DNA of 64,000 nt from Mesorhizobium_B sp035998495 (lineage in GTDB: Bacteria > Pseudomonadota > Alphaproteobacteria > Rhizobiales > Rhizobiaceae): contig DASYHP010000021.1 of the NCBI GenBank assembly GCA_035998495.1, positions 1 through 64,000 of the forward strand, read 5' to 3'. Below the pieces are notes generated by a model that worked only from the letters and a program-made list of their open reading frames with translations, searched no databases and was not told where the DNA came from. The position numbers were made by a program, and so were the translations under genes. Positions 25,230 through 32,637 of this stretch are shown piece after piece (position 1 is the stretch's first letter; each line of letters opens with the position of its first letter).

Positions 25230-26915
25230 ATGGCGCACACTGCACGATTGGACAAACATGACCGGCGACAACGGCGGTCCACCCCGAGCAACCTAAGTCC
25301 ACAGGGCCTTGGACGTGCGGACATCCTGGACGCGGTGGTGGACCAGCATGGCAACCACTGGGTCCGCTTCGGAACGGCTGGTCGTTCCTACTGGTTCTCG
25401 CTCCAGGAGCTTCAGAGAGAGCCGCGCAGCGTGTTCTCTCGCCTGTCCGGACCCGGCATGACATACCTGACCCGTGGGTCACAGGAAGGCCTCAGGAGGC
25501 TGATCGAGGAGCACACCGACTACCGAGCGGGGCTGGTCTCGACTCATCAGGGCTGGATCGGCGGCCACTACGTGTTCGGCGACGGTGAGGTTGCCTCGGG
25601 TCGCGACAGCACCGACCAGGTCCTCGTGGCCTTTGAGCCGGACGAGAAGTTTGCTGCGCATGGAAGACTCAACGATTGGATCGACGCTGTTCACCCTCTC
25701 GTCGAGGGGCAGCGGCTCCCCTTGTTCGTGCTGGCCTACGCCTTCATCGGCCCGCTGATGCGGTTTGCGCCGCCGGAGATGCTAAACCCGATTGTTGAGC
25801 TTGTTGGCGAGAGCGGCACGGGGAAAAGCACCTTGGGCGTTCTTGCGTCCTCAGTTTGGGGAGGTCGGCCCGGTAGCGATGTAGGCGGCGGAGAAAGCTG
25901 GTCGCTCACGCTGGCTTCGCTTGACCAAGTCAAGCGTCACCACAGCGACTGCCATCTTACCCTAGACGAAGGAAATCTGCTCGGGGACGGTCAGCAGAAG
26001 CTCGGGGACTCGATCAATCGCGCGGTCTTCATGCTGGCCAGCACGGAAGAGAAAAGGCGCTTTGGAGACACTGGGCCGCGAAACCACATTCGTTTGGCTA
26101 CCTTGAGCACGACGAACTTACCTTTGGCGGAGTTGGTCAATGCTTCGCAAGCAGTGGCGGGTGCTCTCGCGCAAAGAATGATCACGGTCCGTGTGGTTGG
26201 CGAGCACGGTGTGCTGGACACGATCCCAAACGGCCTCAGTTCTGCCCGTTCCACCATTGAGTCCATCCGTCGCGCCGCCGATGAAAACTACGGCGTGGCG
26301 GGCCGGGAGTTTATTCGTCGGCTCCTTCCATACGTCGCGACTCACAACGACGAACTTCGAGCCAGCATCGGGCGTCGCATGGCCCACTATGAGGCATTCG
26401 CTCGAGAAGAAGCCGCTCGAACGCCAGCGCGGGTGACAAAGACCTTTGCCATGACATTTGGTGGGGGGAGTCTGGCACAGAAATGCGGGCTGATACCGGG
26501 CGAGGCAAAGGACCTGCTGTGGGCTATCCGCAGCATTCATGCGGCTGTGGATTCCGAACCCCGCCCGGCTCGCCATCGCGACCCCCTCCAACGGATCAGG
26601 GACTATGTCCGCTCGAACTGGGATGCGCTGGTTGCTGCGGACAGACTCGAGAGGCCGCTGACAAGGAGCGAATTTGAAGAAAGTGAGGGCTTCTGGCGCG
26701 CGGTGGAGGGTGGCACCGAGATCCTCATTCCTTCCCCCCGGTTCCAGCAGGTATTCACCGACTCGAGCCAGATGATGAGAGCACTCGTCCGGCGCGGCGT
26801 AGCGCGCACAGAGGGCGGAAACAGCCCAAAGCTGACGATCAAGACCCCACAGGGCATTTGTCGAGCCGGTCGAGTGTATTGCGTTCGGCTGCCGGAGAGT
26901 CCCAGCGCGTTGTAG
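25230..26915 (+). CDS. DUF927 family ATPase, helicase-like
   Basis: A 561-residue protein. The Walker A motif VELVGESGTGKST lies near residues 190-202, and a Walker B-like HLTLDEGNLL follows about 55 residues later. The arrangement (YAFIGPLMRFAPPE before the P-loop) matches DUF927, a superfamily-3-like ATPase found in phages, satellites and islands, often beside primases or Rep proteins. It probably unwinds the origin or drives the replication fork of the excised island. No primase domain is evident. The ATG at 25230 is 198 bases after the candidate initiator. Confidence 0.75.
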   Translation: MAHTARLDKHDRRQRRSTPSNLSPQGLGRADILDAVVDQHGNHWVRFGTAGRSYWFSLQELQREPRSVFSRLSGPGMTYLTRGSQEGLRRLIEEHTDYRAGLVSTHQGWIGGHYVFGDGEVASGRDSTDQVLVAFEPDEKFAAHGRLNDWIDAVHPLVEGQRLPLFVLAYAFIGPLMRFAPPEMLNPIVELVGESGTGKSTLGVLASSVWGGRPGSDVGGGESWSLTLASLDQVKRHHSDCHLTLDEGNLLGDGQQKLGDSINRAVFMLASTEEKRRFGDTGPRNHIRLATLSTTNLPLAELVNASQAVAGALAQRMITVRVVGEHGVLDTIPNGLSSARSTIESIRRAADENYGVAGREFIRRLLPYVATHNDELRASIGRRMAHYEAFAREEAARTPARVTKTFAMTFGGGSLAQKCGLIPGEAKDLLWAIRSIHAAVDSEPRPARHRDPLQRIRDYVRSNWDALVAADRLERPLTRSEFEESEGFWRAVEGGTEILIPSPRFQQVFTDSSQMMRALVRRGVARTEGGNSPKLTIKTPQGICRAGRVYCVRLPESPSAL

Positions 26916-26993
26916 CGTGGCTAACAAAGCAGGCGTTGACCTTGCCTATCGACCCCGTGCGACGCTGGTCCGGGTCGCACGGGTCAAGCAAGC

Positions 26994-27992
26994 ATGAACG
27001 CGGACAGGGCATGGCAGCATTTTCTGGCGGTTGCACGCCCGACGCTGACGTTAGCACCGCGCGACTATCTCGCGAACATTCGAGCCAACCTCACCGCCGA
27101 CGGCATACCTGCTGCCGTCGCACGTAGCGACACGGCTGGGATCTTCGAATGGCTCGTAGGTGTCAGCCAGTATCAGGGCATTTCGGACCGGAACGCCGCT
27201 GCCTTCACTGCCAGGAACGGGATCGTTGGCTGGCACGACATTGCTCAATCGCTCGGTGACGACCCGTCTTGCCCTCGCTTGCGAAGCTTCTGGGCCTTCC
27301 ATCACTGCCGCTACCGCAAAGCCCAGCGCACATGCTCTGAACCGCTACACCTGCCGAGGTGCTCCCTGCCTCTGCACCCCGCCCGCAAGGGCAGCCTTAT
27401 CCAGGCTTCCTACGCCCTGTTCCTGTTCATTCGCGACGTATGCAACGGTGACCTGGTCGGCTGGATCAATCAGCGCCTGGCGGATGCTGACCCCGGCACC
27501 AATGAGCCTAATCGCGCCGTGCGAATGGGTGCTGCGCTGCTTGATCCACTTCGGAACATTTACGGCATCGGGGACAAGGTTTGGTCTATGGCTTTGGCCG
27601 ACCTTCTCCTCGCGGCTGATCCGAACAGAGAACGTTGGGTCACGACCGGCGCGGGGATGATCGTGGTTGACTCCCTTCTGCACAATCACCTGCATCGGAC
27701 TGGCACCTTGCGCCGGTTTGGTGCCGAACACGCTTACGGTGCGCGCTGCTATGCGGCAGGCGGCTGTTCCGACCTGATTCGTGGCTTGGCTCAGCGGGTG
27801 GATGCCCGCGAGTTCACCCCCAGCTTCCCGGCCTGCTTTCCTCGTTTCGTGCAGTTCGCAATTTGGCGCTTCTGCTCAACCTCGGAATTGGATGTCTGCA
27901 ACGGCAACCGCATAGACGACCGCGCCCGTTGCCGGAACTCGTCCTGCCCGGTGTTCAGCGTCTGCGACAGAGTTGCACTGCACGTCGGCTAG
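26994..27992 (+). CDS. HhH-like protein with C-terminal cysteine cluster
   Basis: A 332-residue protein. NIYGIGDKVWSMALADLLL (about residues 187-205) looks like a helix-hairpin-helix followed by the helix of HhH-GPD base-excision enzymes. The C-terminus has C-x10-C-x4-C-x5-C (CNGNRIDDRARC ... C ... C, about 302-324), a possible [4Fe-4S] or zinc site as in endonuclease III, although the spacing differs. It could be a DNA glycosylase or lyase acting on modified DNA. Two more cysteine/histidine groups (HHCRYRKAQRTC) lie near residue 105. No close family is named. Confidence 0.5.
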   Translation: MNADRAWQHFLAVARPTLTLAPRDYLANIRANLTADGIPAAVARSDTAGIFEWLVGVSQYQGISDRNAAAFTARNGIVGWHDIAQSLGDDPSCPRLRSFWAFHHCRYRKAQRTCSEPLHLPRCSLPLHPARKGSLIQASYALFLFIRDVCNGDLVGWINQRLADADPGTNEPNRAVRMGAALLDPLRNIYGIGDKVWSMALADLLLAADPNRERWVTTGAGMIVVDSLLHNHLHRTGTLRRFGAEHAYGARCYAAGGCSDLIRGLAQRVDAREFTPSFPACFPRFVQFAIWRFCSTSELDVCNGNRIDDRARCRNSSCPVFSVCDRVALHVG

Positions 27993-28050
27993 GACGGCCT
28001 GCGGGTCGGGGACTCAACGGCACGCCTTCATGCCAGGCTAAGCGCGTGTT

Positions 28051-28130
28051 GGTAGTGTCTCAGTTTAAAATCCGCCGCACTTGACGGTGCCATGGCCTGC
28101 CGATCCGGTTTCCTATATGCTTAGGCGGAA
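28051..28130 (+). repeat. 80-base imperfect repeat, copy A
   Basis: Starts GGTAGTGTCTCAGTTT and ends CCTATATGCTTAGGCGGAA. A similar block lies at 49909-49985, and the start motif GTCTCAGTTTGA recurs at about 50027. Both copies stand just upstream of short genes and have TCCGCC/GGCGGA-type outer arms. The function is unknown. Confidence 0.65.
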
Positions 28131-28132
28131 GT

Positions 28133-28441
28133 ATGAGAGTATCAACGACAATGCGCGCTGTTGGGGCCTGCTTAGCGTTGGCAATTGGCTGTGTCACGGC
28201 AGCAGCCGAGGATGTAAATCGCAAGATTTGGGGCTTTCGCGACCCTCCCAGCTATCCGAAGCAGGTGAGTCCGCTCATTTGCAACGAGCTAGTTGGCGCG
28301 ACGACCGAACAGACTGCGGTGCTAAGGGCCGAGTGCGAGAGACAGGGCCATAAATGGCAAGGGCGCATGAATTGGACACCGTTCGCGCATAAGAAGCAAC
28401 GAGAGCTTGAGGAAGCTGCCGCCAAGGGCGATGGCCTCTAA
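28133..28441 (+). CDS. Small secreted protein of unknown function
   Basis: A 102-residue protein with a signal peptide (MRAVGACLALAIGCVTAAAED). The mature part has two cysteines (LICNELVG, LRAECERQG) that may form a disulfide, and an alpha-helical acidic/basic C-terminus. It follows repeat copy A directly, so that repeat may carry its promoter. No family recognised. Confidence 0.6.
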   Translation: MRVSTTMRAVGACLALAIGCVTAAAEDVNRKIWGFRDPPSYPKQVSPLICNELVGATTEQTAVLRAECERQGHKWQGRMNWTPFAHKKQRELEEAAAKGDGL

Positions 28442-28758
28442 TGCCCGCCTGACCTAAAGGCCAGAAGCGCCCCGCCGACCTGATCGGCAACGCGGTTCGC
28501 GTCATGCGCCTCGCCACGGGCGAGATAGAGGAAGGCGCGCTCGTGGACGATGGCAAAGACCCTGCCGCCAAGGCGTTTGGCGCAAACGGTGGGAAGAAGC
28601 GCGCCGAGAACATGACGCCAGAGCGGCGCGTGGAGATCGCAAAGAAGGCGGCGGGCGTCACTGACAAGCTCTGGTCGATGGACGATCTTTGCCGGATGAT
28701 CAACGCCGTTGCGCCGAAGCCGGGGCCGCGCGGTCCCTACAAAAAGCGCGCGCCGTGA
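28441..28758 (+). pseudogene. Small conserved protein with an in-frame stop at codon 4
   Basis: From ATG 28441 the frame reads MPA-stop (TGA at 28450), then continues PKGQKRPADLIGNAVRVMR and LATGEIEEGALVDDGKDPAA through KPGPRGPYKKRAP. The PKGQKRPADxIGNAVxVMRIATGEI start is common to a small alphaproteobacterial family (recalled, function unknown). The stop therefore cuts off the normal N-terminus. An ATG at 28504 could still give an 84-residue product. A more decayed relative lies at 50475-50610. Confidence 0.6.
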
Positions 28759-28772
28759 TTATTGTCTTACGA

Positions 28773-29195
28773 TTACGACACCATCTGAAATCCGCTGTCT
28801 TTATTGCGTAGGAACTCTTTAACCGTCTCACCTATGACTTTCCAGACAAGCGAGTCATCGACCCAATCATATAGACCGTGCTCGATAGTGACCCTGTCTA
28901 TCTGAGCCAACGCATTGGACGGAATTGTTCCCTGAGTGCTATCCCTTTGCTCAACAGTTCCGCCCCAACCACGCGCGTTCAGGCCCTTAATCTGCTTGAT
29001 GATCGCAACAGGCTTCTCACCTGAGTATGCCGTCACAATCGTAACGAAGTGATCTCCATCCAACTGCTTTGCATTCGTGAAACGTGAGTCTACCCTAAAC
29101 AGTCCATCGGCTGTGATCCTCACCGTGCTTTCTGCTGCCTGATGGCGGTTTATCTGAGTGGGTTTGCTATCCTGATACGGGAATGAAAGCGGCAT
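28773..29195 (-). CDS. Hypothetical protein
   Basis: A 140-residue protein without recognised family or signal peptide. It alternates beta-strand-like segments (TVRITADGLFRVDSRF, FVTIVTAYSGEKPVAIIKQI) with a helical C-terminus. ATG at 29195 (MPLSFPYQDS) was chosen; an in-frame start 22 codons upstream exists. It is convergent with the small gene to its left. Base composition is lower in GC than its right neighbours. Confidence 0.5.
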   Translation of the reverse strand: MPLSFPYQDSKPTQINRHQAAESTVRITADGLFRVDSRFTNAKQLDGDHFVTIVTAYSGEKPVAIIKQIKGLNARGWGGTVEQRDSTQGTIPSNALAQIDRVTIEHGLYDWVDDSLVWKVIGETVKEFLRNKDSGFQMVS

Positions 29196-29477
29196 GGTAG
29201 CCTCCCAAGAGCGTCCGCTAATTTGCTCGCCATGAACGCTCGGGCACATTTCGGGTTTCAAACTGAGCTACTATCCGTGTCTGCCTTACCTTGACAGCAG
29301 GAATATAATCCTATATCGTGCTGGTGTTCGCCTGGGCCACTGCGGCCCAAGCAGTCCATAGTCGGAGATGGCCATGCTTGATGATCCTGGCGGCCCGTGG
29401 CCGCGACCATACCTGCACAATGCTGATCGACTGATGAGGGGGCTTTTGGCCTCCTCAGTCGTTTTGGGAGGGCGCTC

Positions 29478-30134
29478 ATGATCGCTCAGGCCCAAACAAC
29501 ATCCCCACAACTGACTGCCGTCGTGGTCTTCGGGCGCGACGACAAAGGCAAGCCGCACGCTTCGTCATTCGCTGCGAGTGAGGCCGCGCTGGCCGAAAAG
29601 GCGGCTGCGCTGATGGGAATGAACGTGCTGCGCATCAAAACCGATTCCGAGCGGGCGCTTGCAGCCAAGCTGCCCAAGGGCCGGGTGTTTGCCTCCGGCA
29701 AGGGCTTTGTGCCCTTCATTAAGGCGGGGTTATTCACCGAGCTAGAGGCCGCTGCCCCGCAGCCTGCCGCGCCTGGGGCCAAGACACCAGGTGAGCCGGT
29801 GACAAATGGCTCGGGTGAACCCCACCTGGCAGCACCTGCGCCCAGGGGCACAGCAACGGCCTCCGAGGGTCCGGAGCCTGCCCCTGTGCGTCAGCCGAGC
29901 AACTGGGCCGACATCCGGGTTGGTGCCATCGTGCTCGCCAGCGCAGCGCCGCGCCACATGGATTGGTATGAGTGCCTGGTTGTGGATGTGGTGGGCGAGG
30001 ACTTCTTCACCCTGCGCTACTGTGACTGGCCCAAGGAGCCCAAGTTCTCGCGCCGCCGGGCAGACATCGCCTTGATGCACCCCCTGCGCAAGCCCGAACC
30101 GCCGCTCGATCCCGAGCAGCCGGTCAGCGACTGA
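29478..30134 (+). CDS. Hypothetical protein with two small domains
   Basis: A 218-residue protein. The N-terminal ~95 residues (VVFGRDDKGKPHASSF ... VFASGKGFVPFIKAGLF) form one unit. A Pro/Ala-rich linker follows, then a ~60-residue C-terminal unit (IRVGAIVLASAAPRHMDWYE) that looks like a Tudor/SH3-like barrel. Similar proteins occur in alphaproteobacterial islands near DUF3768, as here. Function unknown; cytosolic. Confidence 0.6.
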   Translation: MIAQAQTTSPQLTAVVVFGRDDKGKPHASSFAASEAALAEKAAALMGMNVLRIKTDSERALAAKLPKGRVFASGKGFVPFIKAGLFTELEAAAPQPAAPGAKTPGEPVTNGSGEPHLAAPAPRGTATASEGPEPAPVRQPSNWADIRVGAIVLASAAPRHMDWYECLVVDVVGEDFFTLRYCDWPKEPKFSRRRADIALMHPLRKPEPPLDPEQPVSD

Positions 30135-30198
30135 ATGTGCGACGCCCGGACCGGGGTGGTCCGGGCACCCCTTACCTGACGATCTGGAGTGTCTCATC

Positions 30199-30540
30199 AT
30201 GGCGGCCATTGCTGATTGCGCACGCGATGGCGTGCGGGCCTTGAACGACCAACTGCGCAAGCGCGGCATCGGCGGAATCGTTGTCACGACGCCCGGAGTG
30301 AGGGCGCTCGGCGCGGGCGTGCTGACCCTGATCACGGACGCAGTCGCACGGTTCGACGCCTTCAGCGCCGACAACGATCCCTATGGCGAGCACGATTTCG
30401 GCGTCGTTCAGGTCAAAGGCCACACGGTGTTCTTCAAGATCGATGCCTATGACTGCGACCTCCGCTGGCACTCGCCCGATCCGGCTGACCCGACCGTGAC
30501 TCGCCGTGTCATGACCCTGATGCTGGCAGAGGAATACTGA
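30199..30540 (+). CDS. DUF3768 domain protein
   Basis: A 113-residue protein. NDPYGEHDFGVVQVKGHTVF followed by FKIDAYDCDLRWHSPDP is the DUF3768 signature. The family is confined to plasmids and islands of alphaproteobacteria and its role is unknown. It follows the preceding hypothetical gene by 64 bases, in the same direction. Confidence 0.8.
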   Translation: MAAIADCARDGVRALNDQLRKRGIGGIVVTTPGVRALGAGVLTLITDAVARFDAFSADNDPYGEHDFGVVQVKGHTVFFKIDAYDCDLRWHSPDPADPTVTRRVMTLMLAEEY

Positions 30541-30594
30541 ATGCCACCGCTCCCATGCCTCGGCGTGCAAAATGCGCCTACGGTGCGGTTCAGG

Positions 30595-30864
30595 TCACTG
30601 CCCCTTTCGTGGCTTGCGGCCAGCCCGCAACGGCTCTGGCGCTGCCTCTCCAGCATCGCGAGCACGCAAGAGAGCATCGACAGGCACGCCAAACGCGGTG
30701 GCCAAACGGTCCATCACGTCAATCGTTGGGTTCACAACCCCGCGCTCGATACGGCTGAGATACGGCCCCGCCACACCAGCATCGAGCGCCAGCTTCTCCT
30801 GCGACAGCCCGCCAGCCGTGCGCAGCCGCCGCACATTCCACGCCAGCCTTGCCCTTCCATCCAT
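30595..30864 (-). CDS. XRE family helix-turn-helix regulator
   Basis: An 89-residue DNA-binding protein with a single Cro/CI-type HTH (LRTAGGLSQEKLALDAGVAG then YLSRIERGVVNPTIDV). The C-terminus is a short basic tail. It is divergent from the DUF805 gene, 119 bases away, and may regulate it or itself. Confidence 0.85.
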   Translation of the reverse strand: MDGRARLAWNVRRLRTAGGLSQEKLALDAGVAGPYLSRIERGVVNPTIDVMDRLATAFGVPVDALLRARDAGEAAPEPLRAGRKPRKGQ

Positions 30865-30983
30865 GGCGGCAAGGCACGCGGGTTGCGCGCGTTAATCCAT
30901 GACGTATACGATAGGAATTACGTCGCTGCCCATCCAGGGTTGAAGGGTGGCAGCCCGGCCAGGCTGACCGGGAGGAGAAGCTG

Positions 30984-31544
30984 ATGGGCGGCTACGGAAC
31001 TGTGATGCGTGCTAATGGTGCGCCCGTCGGGAGAGCCTCCCGCTCAGAGTTTTGGCAGTTCAACGTCGTTCTTTTCGCGCTCATCTCAGCCATCGTGTTC
31101 CTGCTTGGCGCGGGGCCGGGCGCCTCCGTTTGGCCGAACCTGCTTCTCGCGATCGTTGTGCTTGTTCACATCGGCCCGTGGTTCAATGTCATGGGCAGGC
31201 GGCTCCACGATATCAATTGGTCAGCATGGTGGGCGCTCCTCGCCTTTGTTCCCTACGTCTTCCTTCTGCTGTTCGTGTCGGCATGCTTTCCGGGCACGAG
31301 AGGTCCCAATAGGTTCGGCCCTGATCCACTTGGATCGGCAGTGGGTGGTGAGTTGCCCGCCAGCCACCGGTCAACGCAGGGCCGGGTGGAGCCATCCTTC
31401 GGTGCGCCTGCCCAGCCGGTCGAAGGACGCGACTCGATCGCACAGTTCGAAAAGCTCGCTCAGCTCCGGGCCAGCGGTGCACTTTCTGATCTCGAGTTCG
31501 AGGTCTTGAAGGCCCGCTTGTTCTCGGAAAGGCGCACCTCGTGA
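30984..31544 (+). CDS. DUF805-like membrane protein with SHOCT-type tail
   Basis: A 186-residue protein. The N-terminal GRASRSEFWQF and MGRRLHDINWSAWWAL phrases and three to four hydrophobic segments identify a DUF805 membrane domain. The C-terminal 35 residues (FEKLAQLRASGALSDLEFEV) form a SHOCT-like short helical domain, often found on membrane-associated proteins. GGAGGAG precedes the ATG. The next gene starts inside its stop (GTGA), so both are made together. Confidence 0.8.
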   Translation: MGGYGTVMRANGAPVGRASRSEFWQFNVVLFALISAIVFLLGAGPGASVWPNLLLAIVVLVHIGPWFNVMGRRLHDINWSAWWALLAFVPYVFLLLFVSACFPGTRGPNRFGPDPLGSAVGGELPASHRSTQGRVEPSFGAPAQPVEGRDSIAQFEKLAQLRASGALSDLEFEVLKARLFSERRTS

Positions 31545-31984
31545 GCGACGACGTGGTCCTTGCCTTCATCTTTGGTGGTTATGCGCTTCTTTGGCTCGTC
31601 GGCATTCTCTTGTTTATCACTCCAACGGTGATCGCCTTTCGGCGCGAACACCCCAACCGCTGGCTGATCCTGGCGGTGAACGCCTTTTTGGGCAGCACTG
31701 GCATCGGCTGGGGTGTGGCGCTCGTTTGGGCTCTGCACGCCGTCCATCGCACGCGTGAGGCCACCGGCGCACATGGTGGCGAGTCCGGGCTGAACTTGTT
31801 TGCCAATGACGTGAGCCGGATTCGGCTTGAGCCAACGCGCCGAGCGGCACAGGGGACGACTGAGACGCTCAAGACCGCCGAGGCATTGCAGGAGATCGAG
31901 CGGTTTCAGCGCCTCAAGGAGCAAGGCTTTATTGGAGAGGAGGACTTCGCCAAGCTGAAGGCTGCAGTGCTACAAAGGTTGTAG
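31541..31984 (+). CDS. Superinfection-immunity-like membrane protein with SHOCT-type tail
   Basis: A 147-residue protein starting at GTG coupled to the upstream stop. Two hydrophobic helices with YFxPTxIAFxRxHPN...ILxxNxFLGxTGIGWxxALVWA-like spacing (here PTVIAFRREHPNRW and FLGSTGIGWGVALVWAL) match the T4 Imm-like superinfection immunity family. The C-terminus again carries a SHOCT-like segment (FQRLKEQGFIGEEDFAKLKA). In phage T4, Imm blocks DNA entry by other phages; here the role is inferred. The paired SHOCT tails suggest the two proteins share a partner. Confidence 0.75.
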   Translation: MSDDVVLAFIFGGYALLWLVGILLFITPTVIAFRREHPNRWLILAVNAFLGSTGIGWGVALVWALHAVHRTREATGAHGGESGLNLFANDVSRIRLEPTRRAAQGTTETLKTAEALQEIERFQRLKEQGFIGEEDFAKLKAAVLQRL

Positions 31985-32051
31985 AATCGTGCGGCATGGC
32001 GGCCAGTCGGCTCATCTCGAAAGTAGGCCATTATCGCCTAAACCGACGGGC

Positions 32052-32436
32052 TCACCCAAAATCCCGCGGCTTGACCCTGATGGCCTCCAGGCTGAGGTCG
32101 GGGATGAAGATGTCCCGTGCTTTGTTGACGCCCTGCTGTGGCCTGCCCGGCTGGTCGGGCGAGTCGCCGTGGTGGAACTCGGCGCCGCGGCCGTGCGGCA
32201 CCGGGAAAGGTACTTCCCGGTCGCCAACGGTGCTGAGCATGCCCGAGAGGTCATGAAGGCGGCGTGCGATGACGTGCACCACCTCTCCTTCGCGCTGAAA
32301 AAGTTCTCAATGCCCAGCATGCTGGCTGACAGGATCAGCCGCCCGCTTGCCTTAAACAGCTTGGGCCAGACGACGAGATTAGCGATCCCCGCCTCATTCT
32401 CGATGGTGATGAAGAGCAGGCGACCTTCAGCCGGTT
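32052..32436 (-). pseudogene. Remnant of error-prone DNA polymerase DnaE2 C-terminus
   Basis: Reading leftward, one frame gives LLFITIENEAGIANLVVWPK then LFKASG. After a frameshift another gives QREGEVVHVIARRLHDLSG, DREVPFPVPHGRGAEFHHGD and a terminal IRVKPRDFG-stop. These are the C-terminal OB domain and tail of DnaE2 (ImuC), usually over 1,000 residues. The rest of the gene is missing, so it is a dead fragment left by rearrangement. Confidence 0.75.
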
Positions 32437-32637
32437 TGCTGGCCCGGTGTTGCTCTCGTGCACAGGCAAACGACAGGCGGCTCCGGTATTCAAGGGAGGG
32501 GCTGAGCTCCAGGCCCAGGACCTCTCATTTAACAGGCACGGCTGGGATCTCTGGCAAACCATTTTGTCGAGCGGCCAGAGCTTCTCCGCGAGCGCTCCTA
32601 GCATCACACCACGCACGTCCCGGCCTCTCCTCCCGCA

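Noticed and set aside
28051..28119. TTGACG...TATATG in repeat A as a sigma-70 promoter
   Set aside because: The spacing is 27 bases, far from the usual 17, and copy B does not keep TTGACG.
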